A stretch of DNA of 64,000 nucleotides from contig JBGAHD010000002.1 of the NCBI GenBank assembly GCA_044226395.1, forward strand, positions 1,195,413 through 1,259,412, written 5' to 3'. Origin of the DNA: JBGAHD01 sp044226395. Its GTDB lineage: Bacteria; Pseudomonadota; Gammaproteobacteria; Xanthomonadales; Ahniellaceae. The position numbers were made by a program, and so were the translations under genes. The notes under the pieces were generated by a model. It made no database searches and was not told the origin of the DNA. It saw nothing but the letters and a program-made list of their open reading frames with translations. This document shows positions 42,514 through 51,618 of the stretch, piece after piece; positions within the stretch are counted from its first letter, which is position 1; every line of letters begins with the position of its first letter.

Positions 42514-44268
42514 ATGTTTTCGGGGAAGCACATGCATCATCACGGCCGAGCGAATCGGCGAATGGACCTGCGCGCCGCCGTAATGCTGGCGTTGATGGGG
42601 ATCGCGGGCGTCGCGCTCGCGGCGCCGACATCGGCTGATCGCGCGACCAAGGACAAAACCACGACCGGCGCGTACATCATGCCCGCGCCCACGCGCTTCG
42701 CGACGATCAAGGGCATGCCGTCGAAGGATCGGCCGGTGCCTTATGGCGAGACCATCGCCATCGGCAATGTCGGCGATCGCGTGCTCGGGCTCGGGCAATG
42801 GCAACACATGGCCGGTGGTTGGATGCGCTGGACGTGGAAGGTTTCTTCGCCGGGCGCCAAGGGCATGGAACTCAATTTCCGCGTGCTCGAACTGCCGCCG
42901 AGCGCCACGCTGACCGTGACGGGCGCGAGCAAGGGCCCGACCTATTCGGTCACCGGCGACGAGATCAAGCGCGCGAGCTATCGCTCGCCACTGATCGTCG
43001 GCGACGCGGCCGTGGTCACCATCGACATCGCCGAGGAAGAGACCAGTATGTTGAAGGCGGTGCTCGACTCGGTGACGCATGCCTATCGCACGCCGTTCGA
43101 TGCGCCGGTCGAGACGGCGAAGTCCGCGACCTGTCACAACGACGTCGCCTGCACCATCGCCGACGAATGGAACGATCACATCAGCTCGGTCGGTATGTAC
43201 ACCTTTCTCAGTGGCGGCCTGTCGTACAGCTGCACCGGCACGATGCTGGGCAACACCAACGATTCGAGCACGCCGTATTTCCTGACCGCGCGCCACTGCC
43301 TGTCGACCAATGCCGAGGCGGCAACGGTCACGGTCTACTGGAACTTTCAGAACTGGTACTGCCGCGCGTCGGGCAGCGCGTCGAACGGCACGCCGCTGCC
43401 GCCGGTGGGCACGGCCAGTCATTCGCAATCGGGCGCCGTGGTGCGCGCCACGTATTCGGCGACGGACATGACCTTGCTCGAACTCGACACATCGCCCAGC
43501 GCCTACGCTGGTGTGTACATGGCGGGCTGGGATCGCGGTGGCGTCGCGCCGACGTCGACCGTGACCATCCACCACGCGCAAGGCGACGAGAAGCGCTTCA
43601 CCCAGGATCTGCAGGCTCCGGCGGCCGCCAACTACTACGGCGCGGCGGGCAGCGGCTCCTCGCATTGGCGCATCGGCGCGTGGAACAGCGGCAGCACCGA
43701 AGTCGGTAGTTCCGGCGCGCCGCTGTTCGACAACTTCAAGCGCGTGATCGGTCAGCTGCACGGTGGCGATGCCGCGTGCGGCAATGCGCAGCCCGATTGG
43801 TTCGGTCGTCTGTCGCGCTCGTGGACCGGCGGTGGCACCAATGCCACGCGACTGAGCAACTGGCTCGATCCCGCGGGCGTGGCGCCAACCTCGTGGGCCG
43901 GCTACTACCCGACCACGGTCAGCAACAATCGGCGTGGCACCACCAGCGATCTGGCGATCCCCGACAACGCCACGGTTGAACGCTCGATCACGATCGCCGG
44001 CATGGCCAATGTCAACGGCACGGCCGCGTCGCGCGTGCGCGTGCGCTTGTCACACACGCACATCGGTGACTTGAAGGTCGATCTGGTGTCGCCCAACGGC
44101 ATCGTCTACACGCTGCACAACCGCACCGACACGACCAAGGACAATCTCTATCGGACCTACATCGTCAACACCACGAGCGCGCCGCGCAACGGCCTGTGGA
44201 AGTTGCGCATCAACGACAATGCCGCCGGCGACACCGGCGCGCTGGATGCGTGGACGATTCAGTTCTGA
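42514..44268 (+). CDS. Secreted lysyl-endopeptidase-like serine protease with P-domain
   Basis: 584 residues. The signal peptide has a long basic n-region and is cleaved near GVALAAP. A propeptide (about 40-200) precedes a trypsin-fold domain of the lysyl endopeptidase type (S1, Achromobacter protease I-like): His261 (FLTARHCLS), Asp318 (SATDMTLLELD) and Ser400 (VGSSGAPLFD), with paired Cys for disulfides. Residues 475-584 form a proprotein convertase P-domain (DLAIPDNATVERSITI; VRVRLSHTHIGDLKVDLVSPNG; WKLRINDNAAGDTGALDAWTIQF). The start follows AAGGAG. It is divergent from precursor B and shares the ECF-type promoter, so it may process the exported peptides or act with them as a predation or defence factor. 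Confidence 0.92.
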   Translation: MFSGKHMHHHGRANRRMDLRAAVMLALMGIAGVALAAPTSADRATKDKTTTGAYIMPAPTRFATIKGMPSKDRPVPYGETIAIGNVGDRVLGLGQWQHMAGGWMRWTWKVSSPGAKGMELNFRVLELPPSATLTVTGASKGPTYSVTGDEIKRASYRSPLIVGDAAVVTIDIAEEETSMLKAVLDSVTHAYRTPFDAPVETAKSATCHNDVACTIADEWNDHISSVGMYTFLSGGLSYSCTGTMLGNTNDSSTPYFLTARHCLSTNAEAATVTVYWNFQNWYCRASGSASNGTPLPPVGTASHSQSGAVVRATYSATDMTLLELDTSPSAYAGVYMAGWDRGGVAPTSTVTIHHAQGDEKRFTQDLQAPAAANYYGAAGSGSSHWRIGAWNSGSTEVGSSGAPLFDNFKRVIGQLHGGDAACGNAQPDWFGRLSRSWTGGGTNATRLSNWLDPAGVAPTSWAGYYPTTVSNNRRGTTSDLAIPDNATVERSITIAGMANVNGTAASRVRVRLSHTHIGDLKVDLVSPNGIVYTLHNRTDTTKDNLYRTYIVNTTSAPRNGLWKLRINDNAAGDTGALDAWTIQF

Positions 44269-44325
44269 GGCTCGGTCCCGCCGATGCCGCCATCGCCCCG
44301 CGGCGATGACGGCAAGGCGGCATCG

Positions 44326-44355
44326 CGCGCGCGGGGCGGGGCAGCCCCGCGCGCG
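44326..44355. terminator. GC-rich hairpin between convergent protease and EamA genes
   Basis: CGCGCGCGGGGC (44326-44337) pairs with GCCCCGCGCGCG (44344-44355), a 12-bp perfect stem with a 6-base loop. It lacks a T tract, so termination efficiency is uncertain; its position between convergent stops supports a bidirectional role. Confidence 0.55.
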
Positions 44356-44382
44356 TCGATGTCGCGCGCGGACGCGCAACGA

Positions 44383-45270
44383 TCACTCCGAAGGTTCAAC
44401 CACCACCACGCGCCGCATCGTCAAGGCGCGCAGCGAAATCACCAGCACGCCACCGAGCACCATCGCGCCACCGATCACGAGCTTCGGCCCCGGTCGATCG
44501 CCCCACACCAGGATGCCCAGCGTGATCGCGATCACTGGCGCCATCAGCAGGTAAGGCGTGATCTGCGACACCGGGTGGCGCTGCACGAGGTAATACAAAC
44601 ACCCGTGGCCCACGAGCGAGGCGATCAGGCCCGAATACGCCACGCCGCCCCAGTCGAGCCAGCTCGCCGTGCGCAAGGCCTGCCACTGATCCGCTTCGAG
44701 GAAGTACGACGTCAGCATCAGCACCGGAATGCCCATCACCGCCGTCCACGCTTGCAGTTCGAAGGTGTTCACGCCGCGCAGCTCGCGCATCAAGGTCGTG
44801 CCCAGCGCAATGGTGAAGGCGGCGCTCAAGGTCAGCAGCAGCGCCGCCGGCGCATCTAGCACCAAGGGATCGAAGCCCAGCACCAGCACGCCACCGAAGG
44901 CCGTGCCGATGCCGACCCACGTGCGCCAGCCCACTTTTTCGCCGAGCAGGATCACGGCCAGCACCGCGCTCATCGGCACGTAACTCTGCAGCGCGATCGC
45001 GACGGAGGAAATATCCCCCGCCATGCGCAGCGCGATGAAGTTCAGCGCGAAATGCAGCGTGCCGTTCAACATGCAGATCGCGACGATGCGCGCGACTTGA
45101 CCGCGCGGCATTGGCTTTAGGAACGGCAGCAGGCACGCCAGCACCACCGCCAGGCGCAAGGCGGTGAACAGAAACGGCGGGAAGTGTTTCAGCGCGTACG
45201 CCGACGCGAGAAAATTGCCGCCCCACGCGAAACAGATCGCCGCGATCAGGGCGTAGTGCATCAAGGGCAC
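44383..45270 (-). CDS. EamA/DMT-superfamily membrane exporter
   Basis: 295 residues with ten predicted helices arranged as two EamA repeats (AICFAWGGNFLASAYALKHFPPFLFTALRL; WLDWGGVAYSGLIASLVGHGCLYYLVQRHP). These proteins usually export amino acids or other metabolites. GTG 45270 follows GAGG by 8 bases and is preferred over ATG 45261. The substrate is unknown. Convergent to the protease; no ECF-type site precedes it, so I do not count it in the peptide regulon. Confidence 0.9.
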   Translation of the reverse strand: MPLMHYALIAAICFAWGGNFLASAYALKHFPPFLFTALRLAVVLACLLPFLKPMPRGQVARIVAICMLNGTLHFALNFIALRMAGDISSVAIALQSYVPMSAVLAVILLGEKVGWRTWVGIGTAFGGVLVLGFDPLVLDAPAALLLTLSAAFTIALGTTLMRELRGVNTFELQAWTAVMGIPVLMLTSYFLEADQWQALRTASWLDWGGVAYSGLIASLVGHGCLYYLVQRHPVSQITPYLLMAPVIAITLGILVWGDRPGPKLVIGGAMVLGGVLVISLRALTMRRVVVVEPSE

Positions 45271-45327
45271 GCGAACATCCTCGCCGCTTCGAGCGGCGTC
45301 ATCGACGACAACGCGAACACGGCTGAC

Positions 45328-45834
45328 TCAGTACGCCACGCCCAGTCGTCGCAGCAGCTTGGCTAGCAACCACAAGGGCCCGATCAGCAGGTACTGCAAA
45401 TCGGTCAGGAACGACGGCCGCCGGCCCTCGATGTGATGACCGATGAACTGCCCGACCCACGCCAGCACGAACACCGCGGCCGCGGCGATCAACAAGCGCG
45501 TCGAGCCCAGCCAGTCGTGCAGGTAATACGTCGCCAGGAAATACGCGACCAGGCCGACGAACACGCCCATCGCCAAGCGATGCGACAAGCGAATGTAGTA
45601 GCCCATCGCGCCGACGGCGGCGAGCGCGGCCCACAGGCCGGGCTTGCCGAACGCGGCCGGCACCGGAATCACCCACAGCGCGGCGACCACGGTCCACACG
45701 ATCAAGGGCACGCACACGGTGTGAATGCGTTGATTGGTCGGGTCGCGATGATCCTCGGCGTAGTTGCCGAGCAGGCGATCGACATCGCGGCGTGGATCGA
45801 CGAAATCGGAATCGGGGGACGGTTGGGCGGACAT
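45328..45834 (-). CDS. Mpo1-like (DUF962) membrane protein
   Basis: 168 residues with about four helices. The family pattern is clear: YAEDHRDPTNQRIHTVCVPLIVW at the start and WVGQFIGHHIEGRRPSFLTDLQYLLIGPLWLL near the end, with conserved His residues likely to bind iron. Yeast Mpo1 is a dioxygenase in 2-hydroxy fatty acid degradation; bacterial homologues are largely untested. Confidence 0.88.
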   Translation of the reverse strand: MSAQPSPDSDFVDPRRDVDRLLGNYAEDHRDPTNQRIHTVCVPLIVWTVVAALWVIPVPAAFGKPGLWAALAAVGAMGYYIRLSHRLAMGVFVGLVAYFLATYYLHDWLGSTRLLIAAAAVFVLAWVGQFIGHHIEGRRPSFLTDLQYLLIGPLWLLAKLLRRLGVAY

Positions 45835-45969
45835 GGCACGCTCCGTGAGGTGCCGTCACGATAGTCCCTGGCGCGGCGGCTTTGAAGTGTCTCGGGGGCG
45901 CGCGACCGACTCGGGCAATGCGCCGAGCTTCCACGCGGGGCGAGCCCGCGCGGTCGGGGCGACCGCCGC

Positions 45970-46866
45970 TCAGTCGATGACGATGCCGGCGAGCTTGCGC
46001 AGCGCCTCGGCATACTTCTCGGCCGTGCGCGAGATCACTTCGGCCGGCAGGCGCGGGCCGGGCGCGGTCTTGTTCCAGGGCAGGGTTTCCAAGTGATCGC
46101 GCACGAATTGCTTGTCGTAGCTCGGCGGGCTGGTGCCGACACGGTACTGATCGGCCGGCCAGAAGCGCGAGGAATCGGGCGTGAGCATCTCGTCCATCAC
46201 GACGAGCGTGCCGTCCTCGTCGAGACCGAATTCGAATTTGGTGTCGGCGATCAAAATCCCGCGCTCGGCGGCGTGACGCGCGGCGAAACGGTACAGGCTC
46301 AGGGTCGCCTCGCGCACGCGTTCGGCCAGATCGGCGCCGATGCGCTCGACCACGCGGTCGAAGCTGATGTTCTCGTCGTGATCGCCCACGGCCGCCTTGG
46401 TCGAGGGCGTGAAGATCGGTTCGGGCAGTTGCTCGGCCTGGCGCAGGCCGGTGGGCAGGGTGATGCCGCACAGGGTGCCGTCGCGCTGATAGTCCTTCCA
46501 GCCTGAGCCGATCAAGTAACCGCGCGCGATCGCTTCCACCGGCACGGCCTTGAGGCGCTTGACCACGACCGCGCGGCGCGCGTACAGCGTGACGTCGACG
46601 CCGGACGGCAGCACGTCTTGCACCGGCGCGTGGGTGAGGTGATTGGGCACCAGGTGCGCGGTCTTGTCGAACCAGAAATTCGAGATCTGGGTCAGCATCT
46701 CGCCCTTGCCGGGAATGGGATCGGGCAGGACCACGTCGAAGGCGGACAGGCGATCGGTCGCCACCATCAGCAGGCGGCGCGCGTCGAGCGCGTAGACATC
46801 GCGCACTTTGCCGCGGTGAATCAGGTCCAGTCCCGGCAGGCGGGATTCCAGCAAGGTCGTCGGCAC
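45970..46866 (-). CDS. purC: Phosphoribosylaminoimidazole-succinocarboxamide synthase
   Basis: 298 residues, the single-domain SAICAR synthase of purine synthesis (joins CAIR and aspartate using ATP). Motifs are LIHRGKVRDVYAL, VATDRLSAFDVVLPDPIPGKG, VEAIARGYLIGSGWKDYQ, IADTKFEFG and MDEMLTPDSSRFWPADQY. Start GTG 46866 follows GGGAG by 6 bases; upstream open frame has no homology. Divergent from the cytochrome gene. Confidence 0.96.
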   Translation of the reverse strand: MPTTLLESRLPGLDLIHRGKVRDVYALDARRLLMVATDRLSAFDVVLPDPIPGKGEMLTQISNFWFDKTAHLVPNHLTHAPVQDVLPSGVDVTLYARRAVVVKRLKAVPVEAIARGYLIGSGWKDYQRDGTLCGITLPTGLRQAEQLPEPIFTPSTKAAVGDHDENISFDRVVERIGADLAERVREATLSLYRFAARHAAERGILIADTKFEFGLDEDGTLVVMDEMLTPDSSRFWPADQYRVGTSPPSYDKQFVRDHLETLPWNKTAPGPRLPAEVISRTAEKYAEALRKLAGIVID

Positions 46867-47000
46867 GCCACACTCCCAGTCGAAGGCGGCGATTGTAACG
46901 GCGGTCGCGCGTCGATGGCCGGGGCCGGCGTTCACGGCGCGTCTGCGGCCGACGGCGGGCATTCCGGCTAGAATCCGCCCGCCAGATTTCGGACCCCCGC

Positions 47001-47294
47001 ATGCCTTGGCTCCTGCTCACGTTCCTGCTCGCGCCGATGCCGGGTCAGGCCGCCGATCCGCCCCGTCCCGCCCAGCTCGGCCTGTGCGCCAGTTGTCATG
47101 GCGAGGACGGCCGCGGCCGCCAGCCGGGCACGCCGCATCTGGCCGGTCAGGACGAGACCTATCTGCGCGAGGCGCTCAACGCCTATCGTGAAGGCCGACG
47201 CGATCACGCCGCGATGCGCGCCATCAGCGGCGCCCTGTCGGCGCGCGACATCGAGGCCTTCGCGCGCTGGTACGCCAGCCGGAGCGCGCCATGA
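47001..47294 (+). CDS. Small periplasmic cytochrome c
   Basis: 97 residues with a signal peptide (cleavage near GQAADP) and one haem site CASCH (Cys29, Cys32, His33), followed by GEDGRGRQPGTPHLAGQDETYL, as in class I cytochromes of the c4/c5-like type. Met71 in DHAAMRAIS is the likely distal ligand. Its stop overlaps the djlA start by 4 bp. Confidence 0.9.
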   Translation: MPWLLLTFLLAPMPGQAADPPRPAQLGLCASCHGEDGRGRQPGTPHLAGQDETYLREALNAYREGRRDHAAMRAISGALSARDIEAFARWYASRSAP

Positions 47295-48046
47295 AATTCA
47301 TGGGCAAGCTGATCGGCGCGATCCTGGGTTTCGCGTTCACGCGCAATGTCATCGGCGTGGCCGTGGGCATGGCCTTGGGTCACGCCTGGGATCAGGGCTG
47401 GTTCGGGGGCTTGGTGCCCGCGCCGGTCGAGCGCGAAGGCAGTTTTGTCGGGCCGCTGTTCGCGATCGCCGGCGCCATCGCCAAGGCCGATGGCCGCGTG
47501 TCCGAACAAGAAGTCGCCACCGCCGAGCGCTTGATGGATCGCCTGGGCTTGCAACCGCGTCAGCGCAAGCGCGCCATCGAGCAATTCAACAAGGGCAAGC
47601 ACTACGGTTTCGACGTGCACCACGCCGCGCGTGAACTGCGCGCGTTCTGCGGCTTTCGCGGCGAGTTGAAATTGATGCTGCTGGAAGTGCTCGCCGACGT
47701 GGCCGTTGCCGATGGCGGCTTGCACGAACATCGCCACGCCGTGCTGTCGCGCGTGGCGCGTTCGCTGGATCTCTCCGAGGAAACGCTCAACTGGGTGCTC
47801 GAGCGCAAGGGCGCGCGCGCGCCGCGGCCGCAGGCCGATCGCGTCGATCCCTACACCGTGCTTGGCGTGGCGCGCGATGCCTCCGAGGGCGAGATCCGCC
47901 GTAGCTATCGACGCCTGATCGCGCAGTATCATCCCGACAAGCTCTCCGCCACCGGCGCCTCGCCCGAAGCGCTGCGCGAGGCCGAGAACCGCGCCGCCGA
48001 GATCAACGCCGCCTACGAGCGGATCAAGGAACTGCGCGGCATTTGA
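47291..48046 (+). CDS. djlA: DnaJ-like membrane co-chaperone DjlA
   Basis: 251 residues. An N-terminal membrane segment (8-32), a TerB-like helical domain (45-150; IAKADGRVSEQEVATAERLM and VAVADGGLHEHRHAVL) and a C-terminal J domain (188-251) with the HPD motif in AQYHPDKLSA. DjlA stimulates DnaK at the inner membrane. Coupled to the cytochrome c gene; rpe follows 25 bp downstream. Confidence 0.95.
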   Translation: MKFMGKLIGAILGFAFTRNVIGVAVGMALGHAWDQGWFGGLVPAPVEREGSFVGPLFAIAGAIAKADGRVSEQEVATAERLMDRLGLQPRQRKRAIEQFNKGKHYGFDVHHAARELRAFCGFRGELKLMLLEVLADVAVADGGLHEHRHAVLSRVARSLDLSEETLNWVLERKGARAPRPQADRVDPYTVLGVARDASEGEIRRSYRRLIAQYHPDKLSATGASPEALREAENRAAEINAAYERIKELRGI

Positions 48047-48071
48047 ACGCGCACCGAGCCCGAGACCCCGC

Positions 48072-48746
48072 ATGACCCGACCCGTGCTGATCGCTCCGTC
48101 CATCCTCTCGGCCAACTTCGCGCGCCTGGGCGAGGAAGTCGACCGCGTGCTCGCCGCCGGCGCCGACTGGGTGCACTTCGACGTGATGGACAATCACTAC
48201 GTGCCCAACCTCACCATCGGGCCACTGGTGTGCGAGGCGCTGCGCAAGCACGGCGTGAGCGCGCCGATCGACGTGCACCTGATGGTCAAGCCGGTCGATC
48301 GAATCATTCCCGACTTCGCGAAAGCGGGCGCGACTTACATCAGCTTTCATCCCGAAGCCAGCGAGCACATCGATCGCACCATCGGCCTGATTCGCGAGCA
48401 CGGCTGCAAGCCGGGCCTGGTGTTCAATCCGGCCACGCCCTTGCACTATCTCGACTACGTGATCGACAAGCTCGATCTGGTGCTGATCATGTCGGTCAAT
48501 CCGGGCTTCGGCGGGCAGAGTTTCATTCACGCGGCGCTGGAAAAGTTGCGCCATGCGCGCGCGCGCATCGACGCGAGTGGCCGCGATATTCGTCTGGAAA
48601 TCGACGGCGGCGTGAAGACCGACAACATCGCCGAGATCGCGCGCGCCGGCGCCGATACCTTCGTCGCCGGTTCGGCCATCTTTAACGCGCCCGACTACGC
48701 CGCGGCCATCGCCGCGATGCGCGCCGCGGTGGCCGCCACGCGCTGA
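48072..48746 (+). CDS. rpe: Ribulose-phosphate 3-epimerase
   Basis: 224 residues, a TIM-barrel enzyme interconverting ribulose-5-P and xylulose-5-P in the pentose phosphate pathway. Motifs: IAPSILSANFARLGEE, HFDVMDNHYVPNLTIGP, DVHLMVKPVD, ISFHPEA, LVLIMSVNPGFGGQSF and LEIDGGVKTDN, which include the metal ligands His, Asp and His. In this window it lies between djlA and the sortase rather than next to trpE. Confidence 0.97.
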   Translation: MTRPVLIAPSILSANFARLGEEVDRVLAAGADWVHFDVMDNHYVPNLTIGPLVCEALRKHGVSAPIDVHLMVKPVDRIIPDFAKAGATYISFHPEASEHIDRTIGLIREHGCKPGLVFNPATPLHYLDYVIDKLDLVLIMSVNPGFGGQSFIHAALEKLRHARARIDASGRDIRLEIDGGVKTDNIAEIARAGADTFVAGSAIFNAPDYAAAIAAMRAAVAATR

Positions 48747-48749
48747 ACG

Positions 48750-48771
48750 CGCGCGCTCAGTCCAGCGCGCG
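48750..48771. terminator. Hairpin between convergent rpe and sortase genes
   Basis: CGCGCGCT (48750-48757), loop CAGTCC, AGCGCGCG (48764-48771); 8-bp perfect stem without a T run. Possible bidirectional terminator. Confidence 0.45.
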
Positions 48772-49488
48772 ACTGTCCGCGACCAGGCGCGCGCTCGCGA
48801 CAAAGCGCAGCGGCCCGCCGGGCACGAGCGCATCGAAGGGATAGCACGTCACCAGGGTCAGACGCGCATCGTCGCCGTCGGGCGCGATGCGCGTGACGCG
48901 CGCGTCGACCACGTCCAGGCGTTCGATCTCGTACGCATAACGCCCGCGCGCGTTTTGCAGCCACACGCGATCACCTGGCGCCAGCTCGCGAAGAAAGGCG
49001 AAATGCGTGTCGCGATGCGCGCTGATCACGACGTTGCCGCGCTCGCCGGGATTCGAGGCCGCGGTCGACAGCGCCGGACCGAAGGCGAGGTGTCGGCCCG
49101 ACGCACCGGCGAGCACGATCTCATCGACGCCCATGCGCGGCACGGTCAGACGCGCGACGGGCCAGGTGTCGGCCCACGGCCAGGGCTTCTCGGCGATGCC
49201 ACTGTCGAGCGAACGTTCCCACGCGCCGCGCAACAAGGTCTGCGCGACCGCGGCCTTGGCGTGGATATAGCCGGCCGAACCCAGGCCCCACAGCGCGAGG
49301 CACGCGCCGAGCACGGACACGACGCGCCGCGTGGTCAGCGCGCGGCGCATGCGCCGCAACCACGTCGCCACGCGAAAGCGCAGTGGCGAGTGCAGCGGCG
49401 GCAAGGTGACCAGCGCTTCCGCGCCAAGCCAGCGACCGGTGATGCGCGCGGCATCGTCGTCGGAGCGATTGATCGTGCGCGTGATCAT
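48757..49488 (-). CDS. Class GN sortase
   Basis: 243 residues with one membrane helix (about 57-78) and a sortase barrel. Catalytic residues are His158 (ISAHRDTHF), Cys215 (TLVTCYPF) and Arg228 (GPLRFVA). This is the proteobacterial dedicated sortase of GN type, normally paired with a single substrate and a two-component system, all of which are present here. ATG 49488 follows GAGGAGAAG. It lies 11 bp after the substrate gene. Confidence 0.93.
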   Translation of the reverse strand: MITRTINRSDDDAARITGRWLGAEALVTLPPLHSPLRFRVATWLRRMRRALTTRRVVSVLGACLALWGLGSAGYIHAKAAVAQTLLRGAWERSLDSGIAEKPWPWADTWPVARLTVPRMGVDEIVLAGASGRHLAFGPALSTAASNPGERGNVVISAHRDTHFAFLRELAPGDRVWLQNARGRYAYEIERLDVVDARVTRIAPDGDDARLTLVTCYPFDALVPGGPLRFVASARLVADSRALD

Positions 49489-49499
49489 GAGTCTTCTCC

Positions 49500-51428
49500 T
49501 CAAGCCAGGGCCGTAGCGCGACGCGGGCGCGCCACGGCGAGCATCAACAATCCGCCCAATCCAATCAGCAGCAGCATCGGCGCGGGCGTGGCGCCTTGCG
49601 CGAAGGCGAGCGCGTCGTCATTCGCGGCATTGGCATCGACCGTCGGCGCGGTCTTCTCGCGCGGTGTCTTGTCGACCGCGACCAAGCTCGTGTAGCGCGT
49701 GACGAGACCATGCGTCAGTGCCACGTCGAGCAGGCGCGCGCGCACGGTGTCTTCGGGTTGGCCGCGGCGCAGCTCGTCCTCGAGTGCTTCGACTTTCGAT
49801 TGCGCCCACAGCAAGGCCACGCCGGCATCGTTGCGTTGACGCTTGAGATTGAGCGCCTTGGACCAGCCATCGCGCTTGAGCCGACCCGACACGCTGACCT
49901 CGCCCTGCGCACGCGTCAGGCGCGCGACCGCGAGCAAGGGCTCGCCTTGATAGAGATCCGGCAGTTTCTGCGGATAGCTGTCGATCACGCCCGGCCAGTT
50001 CATCGCCAGATCGCGCAGCACCGGGCTGTCGAGCTTGGCGTAGAGCTCGCCCATGCGCGTGTCGACTTCGCCGATGTCGCGAATCACCACGCTGGCGCCA
50101 CGACCCATGCGCGCGGCGGTGTCGAGAAAATGCGCGTTGGGCGCATCACCGATACCGACGGGGAACAAGCGCGAGGCGCCGAGGCGTTGTTCGATCAAGG
50201 TGTACAGACCATCTTCGTCGGTGACCGCGCCATCGGTGGCGAACACGATCTGACGCACATAACCCGCCGCCGCTTCGCCCAGCAGCGCGGTTTCGAGCGC
50301 GGGACGCATCTCGGTGCCACCGTCGGCTTTCAGATTCGCGATCCACGCGTCGGCGTCGCGCACTTGCTCGGCCGTGGCCGCGACCGGCGATTCGCGCCAG
50401 GCGCGCGTGACGCTGTTGAACTCGATCACGTTGACGCGATCGCTCGGCGCGAGATGCGTCAGCGCCATGCGCGCCGCGGCCTTGGCCTGCTCCATCGAGA
50501 CGCCGAGCATCGAACCCGAGGTGTCGATCACCAGGATCAACTCGCGCGGCAAGCGCGCCTCGGCCTTGGCTCGTGGCGGCACCATCATCACCATCGCGTA
50601 GTCGGCGTCGGCGCGATGTTCGACGAAGAGCGCGGCGCTGGGCGTGTCGCTGGGCTCGGGCGTCCAGCGCAGCACGAAATCGCGATCGGCCGGCACGCGA
50701 TCGCCGACCAGGGCGATGTCGAAGCCCTGGCCTTGATGATCGACGCGGATCGGATGGCTCGGACTTTCGATCACGCGCAGCGGCAGACCGGGCATCAGCG
50801 CCACCGCGATATCGACCGACGGCGCGGCGACGACGCTGGCGCCATCGTCCATCGACACGTCGGTGGTCACGCCCATCTGCTGGCTGTAACGCGGCACGAA
50901 GGTCAGCGGAAACGACAATTCGAACCCGCCGTCCTGATAGCGCACGCGCTGCCAGTAGCCCACCTCCACCACCACTTCTTCACCCGGCGCGACATTGGCC
51001 ACGGCCGTGCGGAACAGATTGGCCTGTTGTCGCTCGACCAAGCTCGTGTGCTGGCCCGCGGCCGCGGCGGCCTGGTACTCGGCGCGCGCTTGCTCGCGTT
51101 CGCGAATCTCGCCTTCGATCACGCGTTCGCCGATGCGAAGCTTCAGGCTATGCACGGCCGCGCCCTCGGGCAGGGGCAGCAGGTACTGGCCTTCGAGCGT
51201 GGCGCGGCTGGTATTGCGGAACGTCTCGCGCACGCGCGCCTCGGCGACGAGGCCCGAAATCGCGTAGGTGACATCCAGATCGAGTGCCGGCGCGGCCTGC
51301 ACGGTGCCGTCGGCCTCGTGCCATTGCAGGGTCGGAGCGCCGATCGGTGTCTGAGCCTGCGCGAGGAAACTGGCGCACAGACCGACGAAGGTCCAAGGCG
51401 CGAGTGAGCGATACGTCAACGCTTTCAT
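49500..51428 (-). CDS. VIT/VWA-domain sortase target protein
   Basis: 642 residues. Signal peptide (cleavage near LAQAQT), VIT domain (about 45-165; YLLPLPEGAAVHSLKLRIGERVIEGEI), then a von Willebrand A domain with MIDAS motif LILVIDTSGSMLG (about 320-500). The C-terminus has a hydrophobic helix and a basic tail (ARPRRATALA), the sorting-signal architecture of the marine proteobacterial sortase target family. The sorting motif itself is unusual: FAQGATPAPM occurs where LPxTAT- or LPxTG-like sequence is expected. ATG 51428 begins the signal peptide; the frame is open further but without homology. Confidence 0.92.
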   Translation of the reverse strand: MKALTYRSLAPWTFVGLCASFLAQAQTPIGAPTLQWHEADGTVQAAPALDLDVTYAISGLVAEARVRETFRNTSRATLEGQYLLPLPEGAAVHSLKLRIGERVIEGEIREREQARAEYQAAAAAGQHTSLVERQQANLFRTAVANVAPGEEVVVEVGYWQRVRYQDGGFELSFPLTFVPRYSQQMGVTTDVSMDDGASVVAAPSVDIAVALMPGLPLRVIESPSHPIRVDHQGQGFDIALVGDRVPADRDFVLRWTPEPSDTPSAALFVEHRADADYAMVMMVPPRAKAEARLPRELILVIDTSGSMLGVSMEQAKAAARMALTHLAPSDRVNVIEFNSVTRAWRESPVAATAEQVRDADAWIANLKADGGTEMRPALETALLGEAAAGYVRQIVFATDGAVTDEDGLYTLIEQRLGASRLFPVGIGDAPNAHFLDTAARMGRGASVVIRDIGEVDTRMGELYAKLDSPVLRDLAMNWPGVIDSYPQKLPDLYQGEPLLAVARLTRAQGEVSVSGRLKRDGWSKALNLKRQRNDAGVALLWAQSKVEALEDELRRGQPEDTVRARLLDVALTHGLVTRYTSLVAVDKTPREKTAPTVDANAANDDALAFAQGATPAPMLLLIGLGGLLMLAVARPRRATALA

Positions 51429-51618
51429 GGGGATTGGCGGGTGGGGCGCCCGGTTCGGACGCGAGCCTATTGCAGCCGGCCGCGATGGACGCGCGCGGCC
51501 GCGTTGCGGGCGCGGGGACGGCAACATGTGGCGGAATACGGGCAGGCGTGGGCCCGTCATTGCTTGATCGGCGCGTCCTTTCTAAGCTCGCGCCTGCAGT
51601 GCAACCACGAGTGTGCCC

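Noticed and set aside
44383..45270. EamA transporter as exporter of the peptide cluster
   Set aside because: Convergent to the protease with a hairpin between, no ECF-type promoter, and C39/HlyD already provide export.
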